DNA of 64,000 bases. It comes from Achromobacter insolitus. Its GTDB lineage: Bacteria > Pseudomonadota > Gammaproteobacteria > Burkholderiales > Burkholderiaceae_B. The translations under genes and the position numbers were made by a program. Below the pieces are notes generated by a model that worked only from the letters and a program-made list of their open reading frames with translations, was not told the origin of the DNA and made no database searches. The first letter of the stretch is position 1; every line of letters starts with the position of its first letter. Of the stretch, positions 47,159 through 55,778 are shown in pieces. The stretch is from the NCBI RefSeq assembly GCF_002209555.1, contig NZ_NJIF01000002.1:372001-436000 (forward strand), in the 5' to 3' direction.

Positions 47159-47854
47159 ATGCAAGAAACCATCGGCCTGACCCGACAGCAGATCGCGCAG
47201 CTGCTGGCCAGCGATCTGCCGGACGGCTCCATCGTCAACCTGGGCATCGGCATGCCGACCCTGGTGGGCGACCATCTGCCGCCGGACAAGGACATACTCC
47301 TGCACAGTGAAAACGGAATCCTGGGCATGGGCGCCGCCGCCAGCGGTCAGTATGTGGATACGGATCTGATAAACGCCAGCCGTCAGCCGGTCACGCTGCG
47401 GGAAGGCGCATCCATCACCGAGCACACGATCTCCTTCGCCATGATGCGCGGCGGCCACCTGGACTATGCGGTGCTTGGCGCGTTTCAGGTGTCGGAACGA
47501 GGCGACCTGGCCAACTGGAAGACCGACGCGAAAGACGCCATTCCTGCCGTGGGCGGCGCGATGGACTTGGCGGTTGGCGCGAGACAAGTGTGGGTCATGA
47601 TGGAGCATCGCGGCCGCGATGGCTCGCCGAAGCTGGTGAGGCAATGCTCGTATCCGCTCACGGGCAAGGGGGTGGTCGCGCGCATTTACACCGACCTGGC
47701 GGTAATCGACGTGACGCCGCAAGGCCTGAATGTCCACGCCATGCATTTTGGCATTGATGAAGCCTTCCTGCGTTCGGCTACCGAGGCGCGGCTGCATTTT
47801 TCGGCGCCGCGCCGCATCGTGCTGGATGCTGTCGGCACGCCCCGCTACGCCTGA
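47159..47854 (+). CDS. 3-oxoacid CoA-transferase subunit B (PcaJ-like)
   Basis: A 231-residue beta subunit. The segment NLGIGMPTLVGDHLPPDKDILLHSENGILGMG contains the catalytic Glu of the SENG motif. It forms the heteromeric CoA transferase with the subunit encoded just upstream. The next gene starts about 30 bp on with its own AAGGAG site. Confidence 0.88.
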   Translation: MQETIGLTRQQIAQLLASDLPDGSIVNLGIGMPTLVGDHLPPDKDILLHSENGILGMGAAASGQYVDTDLINASRQPVTLREGASITEHTISFAMMRGGHLDYAVLGAFQVSERGDLANWKTDAKDAIPAVGGAMDLAVGARQVWVMMEHRGRDGSPKLVRQCSYPLTGKGVVARIYTDLAVIDVTPQGLNVHAMHFGIDEAFLRSATEARLHFSAPRRIVLDAVGTPRYA

Positions 47855-47883
47855 TGTCCGGACCCCGGACCAAGGAGATCCTG

Positions 47884-48846
47884 ATGATCCGTTCCCTATC
47901 GGCAGCAGCGCTGCTCGGCGTGGTCTGCCTGGCCGCGGCGCATGCCGCACCCTCGTATCCCGACAAGCCGATCACTCTCTTGATCCCGTATCCGCCCGGC
48001 GGCAGCGCGGATATGCTGGCGCGTCCCTTGGGCGCGGAGCTGCAGAAGAAGTGGGGTCAACCCGTCGTGCTGGAGTACAAGCCCGGCGCCGGCGGAACCA
48101 TCGCGTCCGCGCAGTTGGCGCGCGCTAAGCCCGATGGCTACACGCTGCTGATGGTGCTCGCAGCTCACGCGATCAACCCCAGCCTGTATCCGTCCCTGCC
48201 TTACGACACGCGTCGTGATTTTGCGCCGGTGTCGCTGGTGGCCACGTTGCCGATGCTGGTGGCGGCGCCGTTGAGCACGCCGGCCAATACCATTGGCGAG
48301 TTGGTTTCCTATGGCAAAACCCATCCGGGCAAACTCAGCTTCGCGTCGGCGGGCAACGGCAATACCAGTCACCTGGCTGCCGAGATGTTCAAGAACCAGA
48401 CGGGAGTCGACATGATGCACGTGCCGTACAAGGGCAGCGGCCCCGCCGTGGTGGCCTTGCTGGGCGGCGAGGTGTCACTGATGTTCGACAGCATCTCGAC
48501 GTCGCTGCCTCAAGTTCGAGCAGGAAAGCTGAAGGCCATCGCCGTGACGGGGGAGCGCCGCTCCCCCCTGCTGCCCGATGTGCCGACGGTGGCCGAAAGC
48601 GTGCCTGGCTTCGTCGTCAACGGCTGGTACGGCGTGTTGGCGCCAGCCGGAACGCCGTCCGAAATCATAGACATCCTGAGCCGCGGCATGGCCGAAGCAC
48701 TGGCAGTACCCGCATTGAAGCAGCAGGTGGAGGGCTACGGGTATGAGGTGGTGGGCTCCTCGCCCGCAGTGTTTGCCGACCACATCAACCGTGAACTCGC
48801 AACCTGGAAACAGGCAGTCGAAACCTCGGGCGCCAAGCTGAACTGA
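47884..48846 (+). CDS. Bug (TctC) family solute-binding protein
   Basis: A 320-residue exported binding protein. A signal peptide ends near residue 22 (AHAAPSYPDK), and YPDKPITLLIPYPPGGSADMLARPLG, KKWGQPVVLEYKPGAGG and MMHVPYKGSGPAVVALLGG identify the Bug family. The start at 47884 has AAGGAGATC upstream. It is the second Bug protein flanking the same CoA-transferase pair, either for a different ligand or as a duplicate. Confidence 0.9.
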   Translation: MIRSLSAAALLGVVCLAAAHAAPSYPDKPITLLIPYPPGGSADMLARPLGAELQKKWGQPVVLEYKPGAGGTIASAQLARAKPDGYTLLMVLAAHAINPSLYPSLPYDTRRDFAPVSLVATLPMLVAAPLSTPANTIGELVSYGKTHPGKLSFASAGNGNTSHLAAEMFKNQTGVDMMHVPYKGSGPAVVALLGGEVSLMFDSISTSLPQVRAGKLKAIAVTGERRSPLLPDVPTVAESVPGFVVNGWYGVLAPAGTPSEIIDILSRGMAEALAVPALKQQVEGYGYEVVGSSPAVFADHINRELATWKQAVETSGAKLN

Positions 48847-48857
48847 TCGGCGTGGGC

Positions 48858-49655
48858 TCAGGCCGCGAGCAGAAACTCCACCACTGCGGTCTCGAACGCC
48901 TCCGGCACTTCGATGTTCGGCATATGCACGGCCGGCAGCGTCAGCAGTTTGGCGCCGGGGATGGTCGCGGCTATCTGCTCTCCATGACTGGCCGCGGTGA
49001 CCGTGTCGTGCTGGCCAGCGATGACCAGTGTCGGGTTGGGAATAAGGGCGACGGTGCGGCGCAGGTCGGCGTCCCGCACGGCGGCAAACGCACCCGCCAA
49101 GCCATGCTTGTCGATGCCCAGCAGCACCGCGCGGAACGGTTCCAGGGCGGGGTGGCCGGCTTCGATCCATGACGAGGGAAACCAGTTCTTGAGGAAGGTC
49201 TGCGCCGTTTCCGACATGTCCTGAGCCCGTAGTGTGGCGGCGATGCGCTCGTCCCATTGCGGCGCCGGCCCCAGATAGGCCGAGGTATTGCTCAGGATGA
49301 GGCGGTCGATGCGCTCCGGCGCATGCACCCCCAGCCACTGGCCGACAATGCCGCCCAGCGATAGCCCCAGGAAATGGGCGCGCGCGATGCTCAGCCCATC
49401 TAGCAACTCCAGCACGTCGCGGCCCAGGCGGTCCAGCGAGTAGGGGCCCTGAGGCACGCTGGATGCGCCATGGCCGCGGTAGTCGTAGCGCAGCACGCGG
49501 AAATGACGGGTCAGGGCCGGGATCTGAGCATCCCACATATGCAGGCTGGTGCCGATGGAGTTGGCCAGCACCAGCGTGGGCAGGTCTGCGCGGCCTTCGT
49601 AACGGTAGGCGATGCGGGCGCCGTCGCCGGCGGTGAAGAAGGAAACGTCTTGCAT
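48858..49655 (-). CDS. Alpha/beta hydrolase, 3-oxoadipate enol-lactonase-like
   Basis: A 265-residue alpha/beta hydrolase. The nucleophile elbow is GLSLGG (Ser99), the acid region is PNPTLVIAGQHDTVT and the late His lies in LPAVHMPNIEVPE. Overall layout (FRVLRYDYRGHGASS..., YSLDRLGRDVLELLDGL) fits PcaD-type enol-lactonases of the beta-ketoadipate pathway. It is divergent from a LysR gene and convergent with the Bug/CoA-transferase operon. The true substrate is not proven. Confidence 0.82.
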   Translation of the reverse strand: MQDVSFFTAGDGARIAYRYEGRADLPTLVLANSIGTSLHMWDAQIPALTRHFRVLRYDYRGHGASSVPQGPYSLDRLGRDVLELLDGLSIARAHFLGLSLGGIVGQWLGVHAPERIDRLILSNTSAYLGPAPQWDERIAATLRAQDMSETAQTFLKNWFPSSWIEAGHPALEPFRAVLLGIDKHGLAGAFAAVRDADLRRTVALIPNPTLVIAGQHDTVTAASHGEQIAATIPGAKLLTLPAVHMPNIEVPEAFETAVVEFLLAA

Positions 49656-49756
49656 GATGGTGTACCTCGCGTTTGACAGGTGTGAGGCAAATCGTAGTTG
49701 CGCGCCCTAAAAGAAAAAATTACAAAGTTCGCAAAATCATTGTTTGGAAAACGGAC

Positions 49757-50680
49757 ATGAGCGAATTCACGTTGCATGATCTCCAATGCTTCGACGCTGT
49801 GGTGCGCGCCGGTGGCTTCCAGGCGGCCGCGACATCGCTGCACCGGTCGCATCCGGCCGTATTCGCCGCGATCGCGAAGCTGGAGCGGCAGTTGGGCTTG
49901 GCCCTGCTGGACCGCAGTGGCTATCGCGTGGCCCTGACTGCCGCGGGGCAGTCCTTCCATGCGCGCGCGCAGTCGCTGCTGCATGAGCTGACAGCTTTGC
50001 GCGCGCACGCCGAACAGCTCGCCATGGGAGATGAAACCGAGCTTCGTGTCGTGATCGGCGATTTCTGTCCGCGCCCGTATGTGCTGGGTTTGCTGAGCCG
50101 CTTTTTTGCGGACTGCCCCGCCACGCGCCTGGATCTTTACTTCGAGGCGGTGTCCGGCCCGCAGGAACGCCTTCATGACGGCGAGGCCGACCTTATCCTG
50201 CATCGCGTGGACAAGAAGGATGCCCGCATCGAATGGGTGGACCTCGCCAAGGTGTCTTTCGTGCCCGTGGTAGCGCCGGGCTTTCTGCGCGAGTCCGTGC
50301 CACGCGTCCTCCGGCCCGCGCTGCTGCGCGACTATACGCAATGCGTCATGCGTGATACCGCGAGGCACACGCCGCCGCAAGACTACTTCACGGTGGAAGG
50401 CGCGCGCCAATGCACGGTGGCGGATCAGTTGATGAAAAAAGAGATCATCCTGCAGGGCATGGGCTGGGGGCACTTGCCGCGTTTTCTCATCGAAGACGAG
50501 CTGCGTGATGGTAGCTTGCTTTCCATTGCAAACCGCCAACTGCCGGGCAGCGTCGAAGAACTGGTCATGGCGCGGCGCGCGGACCGGGCGCAAGGCCCGG
50601 TCTCGACCCGCTTGTGGCAATACCTGCGGGACGCCGCGCCAGCGCTGCGCCGCGCGTTGGCATCGAGCCGCGGCCGCTAA
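49757..50680 (+). CDS. LysR family transcriptional regulator
   Basis: A 307-residue regulator. The winged helix lies at residues 1-62 (FDAVVRAGGFQAAATSLHRSHPAVFAAIAKLERQLG), with Ala/His replacing residues usually seen in the recognition helix; the effector domain follows. It is divergent from the lactonase-like gene across a 101-bp A/T-rich region that probably holds its binding site. The ATG at 49757 gives the usual LysR N-terminus. Confidence 0.87.
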   Translation: MSEFTLHDLQCFDAVVRAGGFQAAATSLHRSHPAVFAAIAKLERQLGLALLDRSGYRVALTAAGQSFHARAQSLLHELTALRAHAEQLAMGDETELRVVIGDFCPRPYVLGLLSRFFADCPATRLDLYFEAVSGPQERLHDGEADLILHRVDKKDARIEWVDLAKVSFVPVVAPGFLRESVPRVLRPALLRDYTQCVMRDTARHTPPQDYFTVEGARQCTVADQLMKKEIILQGMGWGHLPRFLIEDELRDGSLLSIANRQLPGSVEELVMARRADRAQGPVSTRLWQYLRDAAPALRRALASSRGR

Positions 50681-50729
50681 GGGAAAATACGCATGGCATA
50701 GCGCCACACGCTTCTTCAGAATGCCTTCC

Positions 50730-50783
50730 AGACGCGAGTTCGTCTTCAAATTTTCGCCGACTGCCAGTGTTGCCAGTCAGGCG
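50730..50783 (+). promoter_or_regulatory. Candidate ANTAR (AmiR) RNA target: tandem hexaloop hairpins
   Basis: Hairpin P1 is AGACG-[CGAGTT]-CGTCT (50730-50745). Hairpin P2 is a long stem (50755-50765 with 50772-50783, one C-C mismatch and one bulged A) closing the hexaloop AGTGTT. ANTAR proteins bind paired hairpins with 6-nt loops having A at position 1 and G at 4. P2 fits both, P1 only the G. A terminator follows 11 nt later and AmiR is encoded at the end of the operon. Confidence 0.45.
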
Positions 50784-50794
50784 TAGGGCAAAAG

Positions 50795-50827
50795 GGCCCG
50801 AGCCGGAATATCCGGCTCGGGCCTTTT
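50795..50827 (+). terminator. Strong intrinsic terminator in the amide-operon leader
   Basis: A 13-bp GC-rich stem (50795-50807 with 50811-50823) has a 3-nt loop and is followed by TTTT. It may simply end the LysR transcript. It also lies directly after two hexaloop hairpins and 200 bp before the amide operon, so it could be the attenuator that AmiR overrides. Confidence 0.88.
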
Positions 50828-51031
50828 CGTTTTCCGTTTGTCTATCGCTTTTCTTCGAATGGCGTTTCGATGCGCCGTGGGCGGAGCTTTGCCTGAAGAA
50901 ACGAGGACGCTGCGGGCGGACGGCAGTCGTCGTGATGTGGTCGGCAAAGGCGCCTGCCCAATCCCGGGCAGCTCAGGGCTTGCTTGCAAGCCCTAGCCGG
51001 AGGCTTGCCTTCAGAAACGCACAGGAGCGCA

Positions 51032-52228
51032 ATGATGAGCGTATACAACCGCCGCCGCTTTCTGCAGCACAGCGGCTCCATGGTCATACTGAGCGCCGCG
51101 TCGGGGATGGCAGCCTTGCCCCGCCAGGCATACGCCCAAGACACCGTCAAACTGGGCCTGCTGCATTCGCTGTCCGGCACCATCGCCATTGCCGAGGCGT
51201 CTCTGGTGGATGCGGAGAAATTGGCGATTGAAGAGATCAACGCCGCTGGCGGCGTGATGGGCCGCAAGATCGAACCGGTGGTCGAGGACGGCGCCAGTGA
51301 AAACGCCGTGTTTGCCGAAAAGGCTCGCAAGCTGCTGGACCGGGACAAAGTCGCGGCCATCGTGGGCTGCTACACCTCGGCCTCGCGCAAGGCGCTGCTG
51401 CCAGTGCTGTCACGCAGCAAGGGCCTGCTTTACTACCCCACCTATTACGAGGGACAGGAGCAGGACGCGCGAGTGTTCTACCCGTCGCAGGAAGCCACGC
51501 AGTCCGTGATCGCGGCAGTGGAATGGATGGCGCGTGAAAAGGGCAAGACCTTCTTCCTGGTCGGCTCCGACTACATCTATCCGCGCACCTGCAACAAGAT
51601 CGCCAAGCCGGCCATCGCCCGCATGAACGCCAAGGTGGTGGGTGAAGAATACGCACCCCTGGGACATACTGAGTTCTCTTCCATCATCAACAAGATCAAG
51701 GCAGCCAAGCCAGAGTGCATCTACAGCACGGTGGTGGGCGGCTCTAACGTGGCGTTCTACAAGCAGCTGCGCGCAGCCGGCCTGGATGGCACGCGTGTCG
51801 TGCTGCTATCCACGGTGGTTTCCGAGAATGAGATTGAAGGCATCGGCAAGGACAATGCCGCGGGCTACTACGCTTGCATGGGCTATTTCCAGAGCCTGCA
51901 GAATCCGGCCAACGAAAAATTCGTCAAGGCCTTCAAAGCAAAGTACGGCCAGGACCGCGTCATCGGCGATCCCATGGAGGTCGCCTACAACAGCGTCTAC
52001 CTGTGGAAGCTGGGCGTGGAGAAGGCCGGCTCCTTCGAACCCGACAAGGTGATCGCGGCATCGGCGGGGCTCACGCTGCAGGCGCCCGAGGGCACCGTGC
52101 GCGTGCATGAAACCAACCATCACGTCTGGAAGAAGGTGCGCGTGGGCCGGGCGCGGCCCGATGGGCAGTTCGACATCGTCTGGGAGTCGGCGGATCTGAT
52201 CGAACCCAATCCCTTCCCAAAGCTGTAG
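51032..52228 (+). CDS. urtA: Urea/short-chain amide ABC transporter substrate-binding protein
   Basis: A 398-residue periplasmic binding protein of the UrtA/FmdD group. The N-terminal Tat-type signal is NRRRFLQHSG...QAYA. The mature part begins VKLGLLHSLSGTIAIAE and shows the amide/urea-receptor segments VGCYTSASRKALLPVL, YYPTYYEGQEQD, GSDYIYPRTCNKIAK and STVVGGSNVAFYKQL. These are shared with AmiC, which is encoded later in the operon. AGGAG lies upstream of tandem ATGs at 51032 and 51035. With no urease genes here and an amidase downstream, the likely ligand is a short-chain amide or urea. Confidence 0.88.
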   Translation: MMSVYNRRRFLQHSGSMVILSAASGMAALPRQAYAQDTVKLGLLHSLSGTIAIAEASLVDAEKLAIEEINAAGGVMGRKIEPVVEDGASENAVFAEKARKLLDRDKVAAIVGCYTSASRKALLPVLSRSKGLLYYPTYYEGQEQDARVFYPSQEATQSVIAAVEWMAREKGKTFFLVGSDYIYPRTCNKIAKPAIARMNAKVVGEEYAPLGHTEFSSIINKIKAAKPECIYSTVVGGSNVAFYKQLRAAGLDGTRVVLLSTVVSENEIEGIGKDNAAGYYACMGYFQSLQNPANEKFVKAFKAKYGQDRVIGDPMEVAYNSVYLWKLGVEKAGSFEPDKVIAASAGLTLQAPEGTVRVHETNHHVWKKVRVGRARPDGQFDIVWESADLIEPNPFPKL

Positions 52229-52300
52229 ACCACGCCTGCGCGGATATGCGCCAGGCCCTTGGCCGGCGGCCTTGCCGCCGGCGCAGCCAGGAACCCGACC

Positions 52301-53203
52301 ATGAATCTCGATATCGCCGCAATGCAGCTTTTCAACGGGATCAGCCTGTTCAGCATTCTCCTGCTGATGGCGATCGGCCTGGCCGTTGTGTTCGGGCTGA
52401 TGGGCGTCATCAACATGGCGCATGGCGAGTTGATGGCCATGGGAGCCTACACGACCTATCTGGTTTCGGTCGCGTTCCAGCACTGGGCGCCGGGTTGGAT
52501 GGACGTCTATCTGTTCGCGGCCATTCCGCTGGCATTCCTGGTTACGTTCGCATTCGGCTATGTGCTGGAACGCGGCTTCATCCGCTGGTTCTACAACCGT
52601 CCGCTGGACACGCTGCTGGCGACCTGGGGGCTAAGCCTGATCCTGCAACAGGCCTACCGCTCGATATTCGGGGCGCAGGAGGTCAGCGTGCCGCTGGCTT
52701 CCTGGCTCAGCGGCGCATGGGAGCCGACCCCCGATCTCCAGTTTCCGCTGAACCGCATCTTCATCCTGGGCCTCACACTGTTGGTGGCCGTAGGCGTGTA
52801 TCTGTTGCTCTACCGCAGCGCGTGGGGACTGCGCGTGCGCGCCGTCACCCAGAACCGTGCCATGGCGGGCGCTGTCGGCATCAACACGCGGCGCGTGGAT
52901 GCGCTGACTTTCGCGTTGGGCTCCGGGCTGGCGGGCATTGCCGGGTGCGTCTTCACCATGATCGGGTCGACCAATCCCGGCACTGGCCAGCTCTATATCG
53001 TCGATTCGTTCATCGTGGTGGTGTTCGGTGGCGTGCAAAGCCTGCTGGGAACGGCATTTTCCGGCCTGGCCATCGCGCAATCCCAGACCACGCTGGAATA
53101 CCTGATGAGCGGCTCGATGGCCAAGGTCACGATCCTGGTCCTGGTGATCCTCGTGCTCTATTTCCGCCCGAACGGGCTGTTCGCCAACAAGACTCGGGGG
53201 TGA
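52301..53203 (+). CDS. urtB: ABC transporter permease, UrtB/LivH type
   Basis: A 300-residue membrane permease with about eight hydrophobic segments. ILLLMAIGLAVVFGLMGVINMAHGELMAMGAY at the N-terminus is the LivH/UrtB signature, and GSGLAGIAGCVFTMIGSTNPGTGQLYIVDSFIVVVFGG is typical of the C-terminal half. It lacks the long N-terminal extension of many UrtB proteins and so resembles FmdE-type amide permeases. The gene starts 72 bp after the binding protein; the next permease starts 4 bp on. Confidence 0.87.
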   Translation: MNLDIAAMQLFNGISLFSILLLMAIGLAVVFGLMGVINMAHGELMAMGAYTTYLVSVAFQHWAPGWMDVYLFAAIPLAFLVTFAFGYVLERGFIRWFYNRPLDTLLATWGLSLILQQAYRSIFGAQEVSVPLASWLSGAWEPTPDLQFPLNRIFILGLTLLVAVGVYLLLYRSAWGLRVRAVTQNRAMAGAVGINTRRVDALTFALGSGLAGIAGCVFTMIGSTNPGTGQLYIVDSFIVVVFGGVQSLLGTAFSGLAIAQSQTTLEYLMSGSMAKVTILVLVILVLYFRPNGLFANKTRG

Positions 53204-53207
53204 CGCA

Positions 53208-54254
53208 ATGAAGGCCCTGCATCGGAGAACCGAAGAACTCGCGATCCTGCTGGTCGCGGCGTTGATCCTGGCCGTCCTGCCGCTGTCGCTGGATCCGTTC
53301 CGGCTGAATCTGGTCGGCAAGTACATGGCGTTCGCATTCGTCGCCATCGGCATCGTGCTTACCTGGGGCTACAGCGGCGTGCTGAGCCTTGGACAAGGCA
53401 TATTCTTCGGCCTGGGCGGGTACATGATGGCCATGTTCCTGAAGCTGGAGGCCTCCGCGCCCGAACTGCCCGACTTCATGGTGTGGAGCAGCGTGGAAAG
53501 CCTGCCAGTGTGGTGGCAGCCGTTTCATTCGCTGACCTTGACGCTGCTGTTGATCGTGGCCTTGCCTGGCCTGGCCGCCTATCTTTTCTCGCTGGCCATT
53601 TTCCGCAAGCGGGTAAGCGGCGTGTATTTCGCCATTGTGACCCTGGCCTTGGCGATGACGCTTACCGTGCTGATCGTCGGCCAGCAGGGAGACACTGGCG
53701 GCGCCAACGGTATCACCGACTTCCGTACGCTCCTGGGGTGGGACATCGTCGGCGACGAGGGCAAGCTGGGCTTGTACTTCATCGAGGCCGGAGCGCTGGT
53801 CGTGGCGATGTTGGCGGCGCTGGCGATCGTGCGCAGCCGGCTCGGCAAGATCCTGATCGCGATCCGCGACCGCGAGGACCGCGTGCGCTTCTCAGGCTAC
53901 GACACGGCGCACGTCAAGGCCTGCATCTTTTGCGTGGCCGCCGTCCTGTCTTCCATCGGCGGCGCCTTCTTCACCTTGCAGGTGGGGCTGATCTCTCCGG
54001 GAGCGATCGGCGTGGTGGCCTCGATAGAGATGGTGATCTATGCGGCGGTCGGCGGCCGCCTGTCGATTCCGGGCGCCGTGGTCGGTGCCTTGCTGATCGG
54101 CTTCCTGAAGTCCTATCTGTCCGAGACCTTTCCAGAAGTGTGGCTTTACTTCCTGGGAGCCATCTTCATCGCGGTCGTCGTGATCATGCCTAATGGGCTG
54201 GCCGGCGTATTCGGCCAGATTCAGGCGCGCCGCGCCGCGGGGAGCGCACGATGA
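53208..54254 (+). CDS. urtC: ABC transporter permease, UrtC/LivM type
   Basis: A 348-residue membrane permease. The LivM/UrtC signatures are YMAFAFVAIGIVLTWGYSGVLSLGQGIFFGLGGYMMAMFL and YFAIVTLALAMTLTVL, with RDREDRVRFSGYDTAHVKACIFCVAAVLSSIGGAFF as the ATPase-coupling region. With the preceding permease it forms the channel of the importer. Its stop overlaps the first ATPase gene by ATGA. Confidence 0.88.
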   Translation: MKALHRRTEELAILLVAALILAVLPLSLDPFRLNLVGKYMAFAFVAIGIVLTWGYSGVLSLGQGIFFGLGGYMMAMFLKLEASAPELPDFMVWSSVESLPVWWQPFHSLTLTLLLIVALPGLAAYLFSLAIFRKRVSGVYFAIVTLALAMTLTVLIVGQQGDTGGANGITDFRTLLGWDIVGDEGKLGLYFIEAGALVVAMLAALAIVRSRLGKILIAIRDREDRVRFSGYDTAHVKACIFCVAAVLSSIGGAFFTLQVGLISPGAIGVVASIEMVIYAAVGGRLSIPGAVVGALLIGFLKSYLSETFPEVWLYFLGAIFIAVVVIMPNGLAGVFGQIQARRAAGSAR

Positions 54255-55048
54255 GCGCCACCCTGGACCTGCAGGAGCCCGCCAGCATGAATATGAGCAG
54301 CGACCGCCCGGCGCCTGGCGCCATCCTGAGCGTCGAGGAGCTGACCGTTTCGTTCGATGGATTCCGGGCAGTGGACGGCCTGAGCCTGCGTGTGGCGCAG
54401 GATGAGCTGCGCGTCATCATCGGCCCGAATGGCGCGGGCAAGACCACGCTGCTGGACATTATCTGCGGCAAGACCAGGCCGTCCGCGGGCCGCGTGATGT
54501 TCCAGGGCCGCGACCTGGTGCGGATGGCGGAATTCGACATCGTGCGCGCCGGCGTGGGGCGCAAGTTCCAGACGCCCTCGGTCTACGAGGACCTGACGGT
54601 GCTGGAGAACTTCGAGATCTCGCTGCCTAACGCGCACGGGGTGGTTCGTTCGCTGCGGTTTCGGCGCACGCAGGAAATCCGCGAACGCATTCAGGACATG
54701 GCTGGACAGGTGTTCCTGGAAGACCGCCTGGCGGAGAAGGCGGGACGGCTTAGCCATGGCCAGAAGCAATGGCTGGAGATCGGCATGCTGCTGATGCAGA
54801 ACCCGCAGTTGCTGTTGCTGGACGAGCCCGTGGCCGGCATGAGCCCGCGCGAACGCGAACAGACGGCGGAATTGCTGGCGCGTATCTCGCGCGGCAGATC
54901 GATGGTGGTCATCGAACATGACATGGACTTCGTCAAGCGCATCGCGCACAAAGTCACCGTGTTGCATCAGGGGCGTTTGCTGAGCGAGGGCACGGTGGCC
55001 GAGGTGCAGGCCGATCCCCGCGTACTGGACGTGTACCTGGGCCATTGA
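54251..55048 (+). CDS. urtD: ABC transporter ATP-binding protein, UrtD/LivG type
   Basis: A 265-residue ATPase. Walker A is GPNGAGKTT, the signature region is LSHGQKQWLEIGMLL (the common 'SGGQ' is replaced by SHGQ, as in UrtD) and Walker B is LLLLDEPVAGM. VGRKFQTPSVYEDLTVLENFEISLP is UrtD-like. It energises uptake in the cytosol together with the next gene's product. Confidence 0.9.
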   Translation: MSATLDLQEPASMNMSSDRPAPGAILSVEELTVSFDGFRAVDGLSLRVAQDELRVIIGPNGAGKTTLLDIICGKTRPSAGRVMFQGRDLVRMAEFDIVRAGVGRKFQTPSVYEDLTVLENFEISLPNAHGVVRSLRFRRTQEIRERIQDMAGQVFLEDRLAEKAGRLSHGQKQWLEIGMLLMQNPQLLLLDEPVAGMSPREREQTAELLARISRGRSMVVIEHDMDFVKRIAHKVTVLHQGRLLSEGTVAEVQADPRVLDVYLGH

Positions 55049-55063
55049 AGAGGAGGATGCGCC

Positions 55064-55753
55064 ATGTTTCAGATCGACAGGCTGAACGTGAGTTACGGGG
55101 AGTCCCATGTCGTCCACGACGTGTGCTTCGACGTGGCGCCGCGGGAATCCGTGGCCATCATGGGCCGCAACGGCATGGGCAAGACAACCTTGCTCAAGGC
55201 ACTGATCGGCATGCTGCGCTCGGGCTCGGGCAGCATACGGCTGGACGGCGTGGAGTTGGCGGGCATGGAGAGCTACCAGCGCGTGCGCAACGGCCTGGCC
55301 TTCGTGCCTCAGGGCAGGATGATCTTTCCGTTCCTGACCGTGGAGCAGAACATCCTGGCCGGCGCCGAACGCAGTGGACTGAAAGCCGTGCCGGAGTACC
55401 TATACCGTTTTTTCCCTGTGTTGCAGGAGATGCGGCGGCGCAAGGGCGGCAATCTGTCCGGAGGACAACAACAGCAACTGGCGATTGCCAGGGCGCTGAT
55501 TTCTAACCCGCGCGTCCTGATCCTGGACGAGCCCACCGAGGGCATCCAGCCTTCCATCATCAAGGACATCGCGCGGGTCTTGAACGCGTTGCGCGAGGAG
55601 CGCGGCTTCGCCATCGTCGTGTCGGAGCAGATGCTGAGTTTCGCTTTGGATCTGGCCGACCGGTTCCTGGTGATCGACCGGGGCCGAATCGTGCACGAGG
55701 CCTGCCGCGAGAGCCTCGACCAGGACAAAGTCAGATCTTTCCTGACGGTATGA
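55064..55753 (+). CDS. urtE: ABC transporter ATP-binding protein, UrtE/LivF type
   Basis: A 229-residue ATPase. Walker A is [10 protein letters not shown], the signature is [15 protein letters not shown] and Walker B is [15 protein letters not shown]. The segment [25 protein letters not shown] is UrtE-specific. AGAGGAGG precedes the ATG. It completes the five-gene importer; the amidase gene starts 25 bp on. Confidence 0.9.
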   Translation: MFQIDRLNVSYGESHVVHDVCFDVAPRESVAIMGRNGMGKTTLLKALIGMLRSGSGSIRLDGVELAGMESYQRVRNGLAFVPQGRMIFPFLTVEQNILAGAERSGLKAVPEYLYRFFPVLQEMRRRKGGNLSGGQQQQLAIARALISNPRVLILDEPTEGIQPSIIKDIARVLNALREERGFAIVVSEQMLSFALDLADRFLVIDRGRIVHEACRESLDQDKVRSFLTV

Positions 55754-55778
55754 CCGTCAATCACCGAGGAGCATTGTC

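Larger units (their letters stand above)
50681..51031 (+). other. Leader/intergenic region before the amide operon
   Basis: 351 bp without a gene between a LysR gene and the amide importer, both on the plus strand. From left to right it contains a hexaloop hairpin (50730-50745), a second longer hexaloop hairpin (50755-50783), a 13-bp intrinsic terminator (50795-50827) and an A/T-rich patch (about 50826-50860). Two further hairpins (50954-50971, 50975-50994) then lead to the AGGAG site of the first gene. No clear promoter boxes were recognised. Confidence 0.6.

Noticed and set aside
50954..50994. Two adjacent hairpins just before the amide-binding-protein gene, considered as an ANTAR target
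   Set aside because: The first has a hexaloop (AATCCC) without G at position 4 and the second closes to a tetraloop, and no terminator follows. The pair at 50730-50783 fits better.
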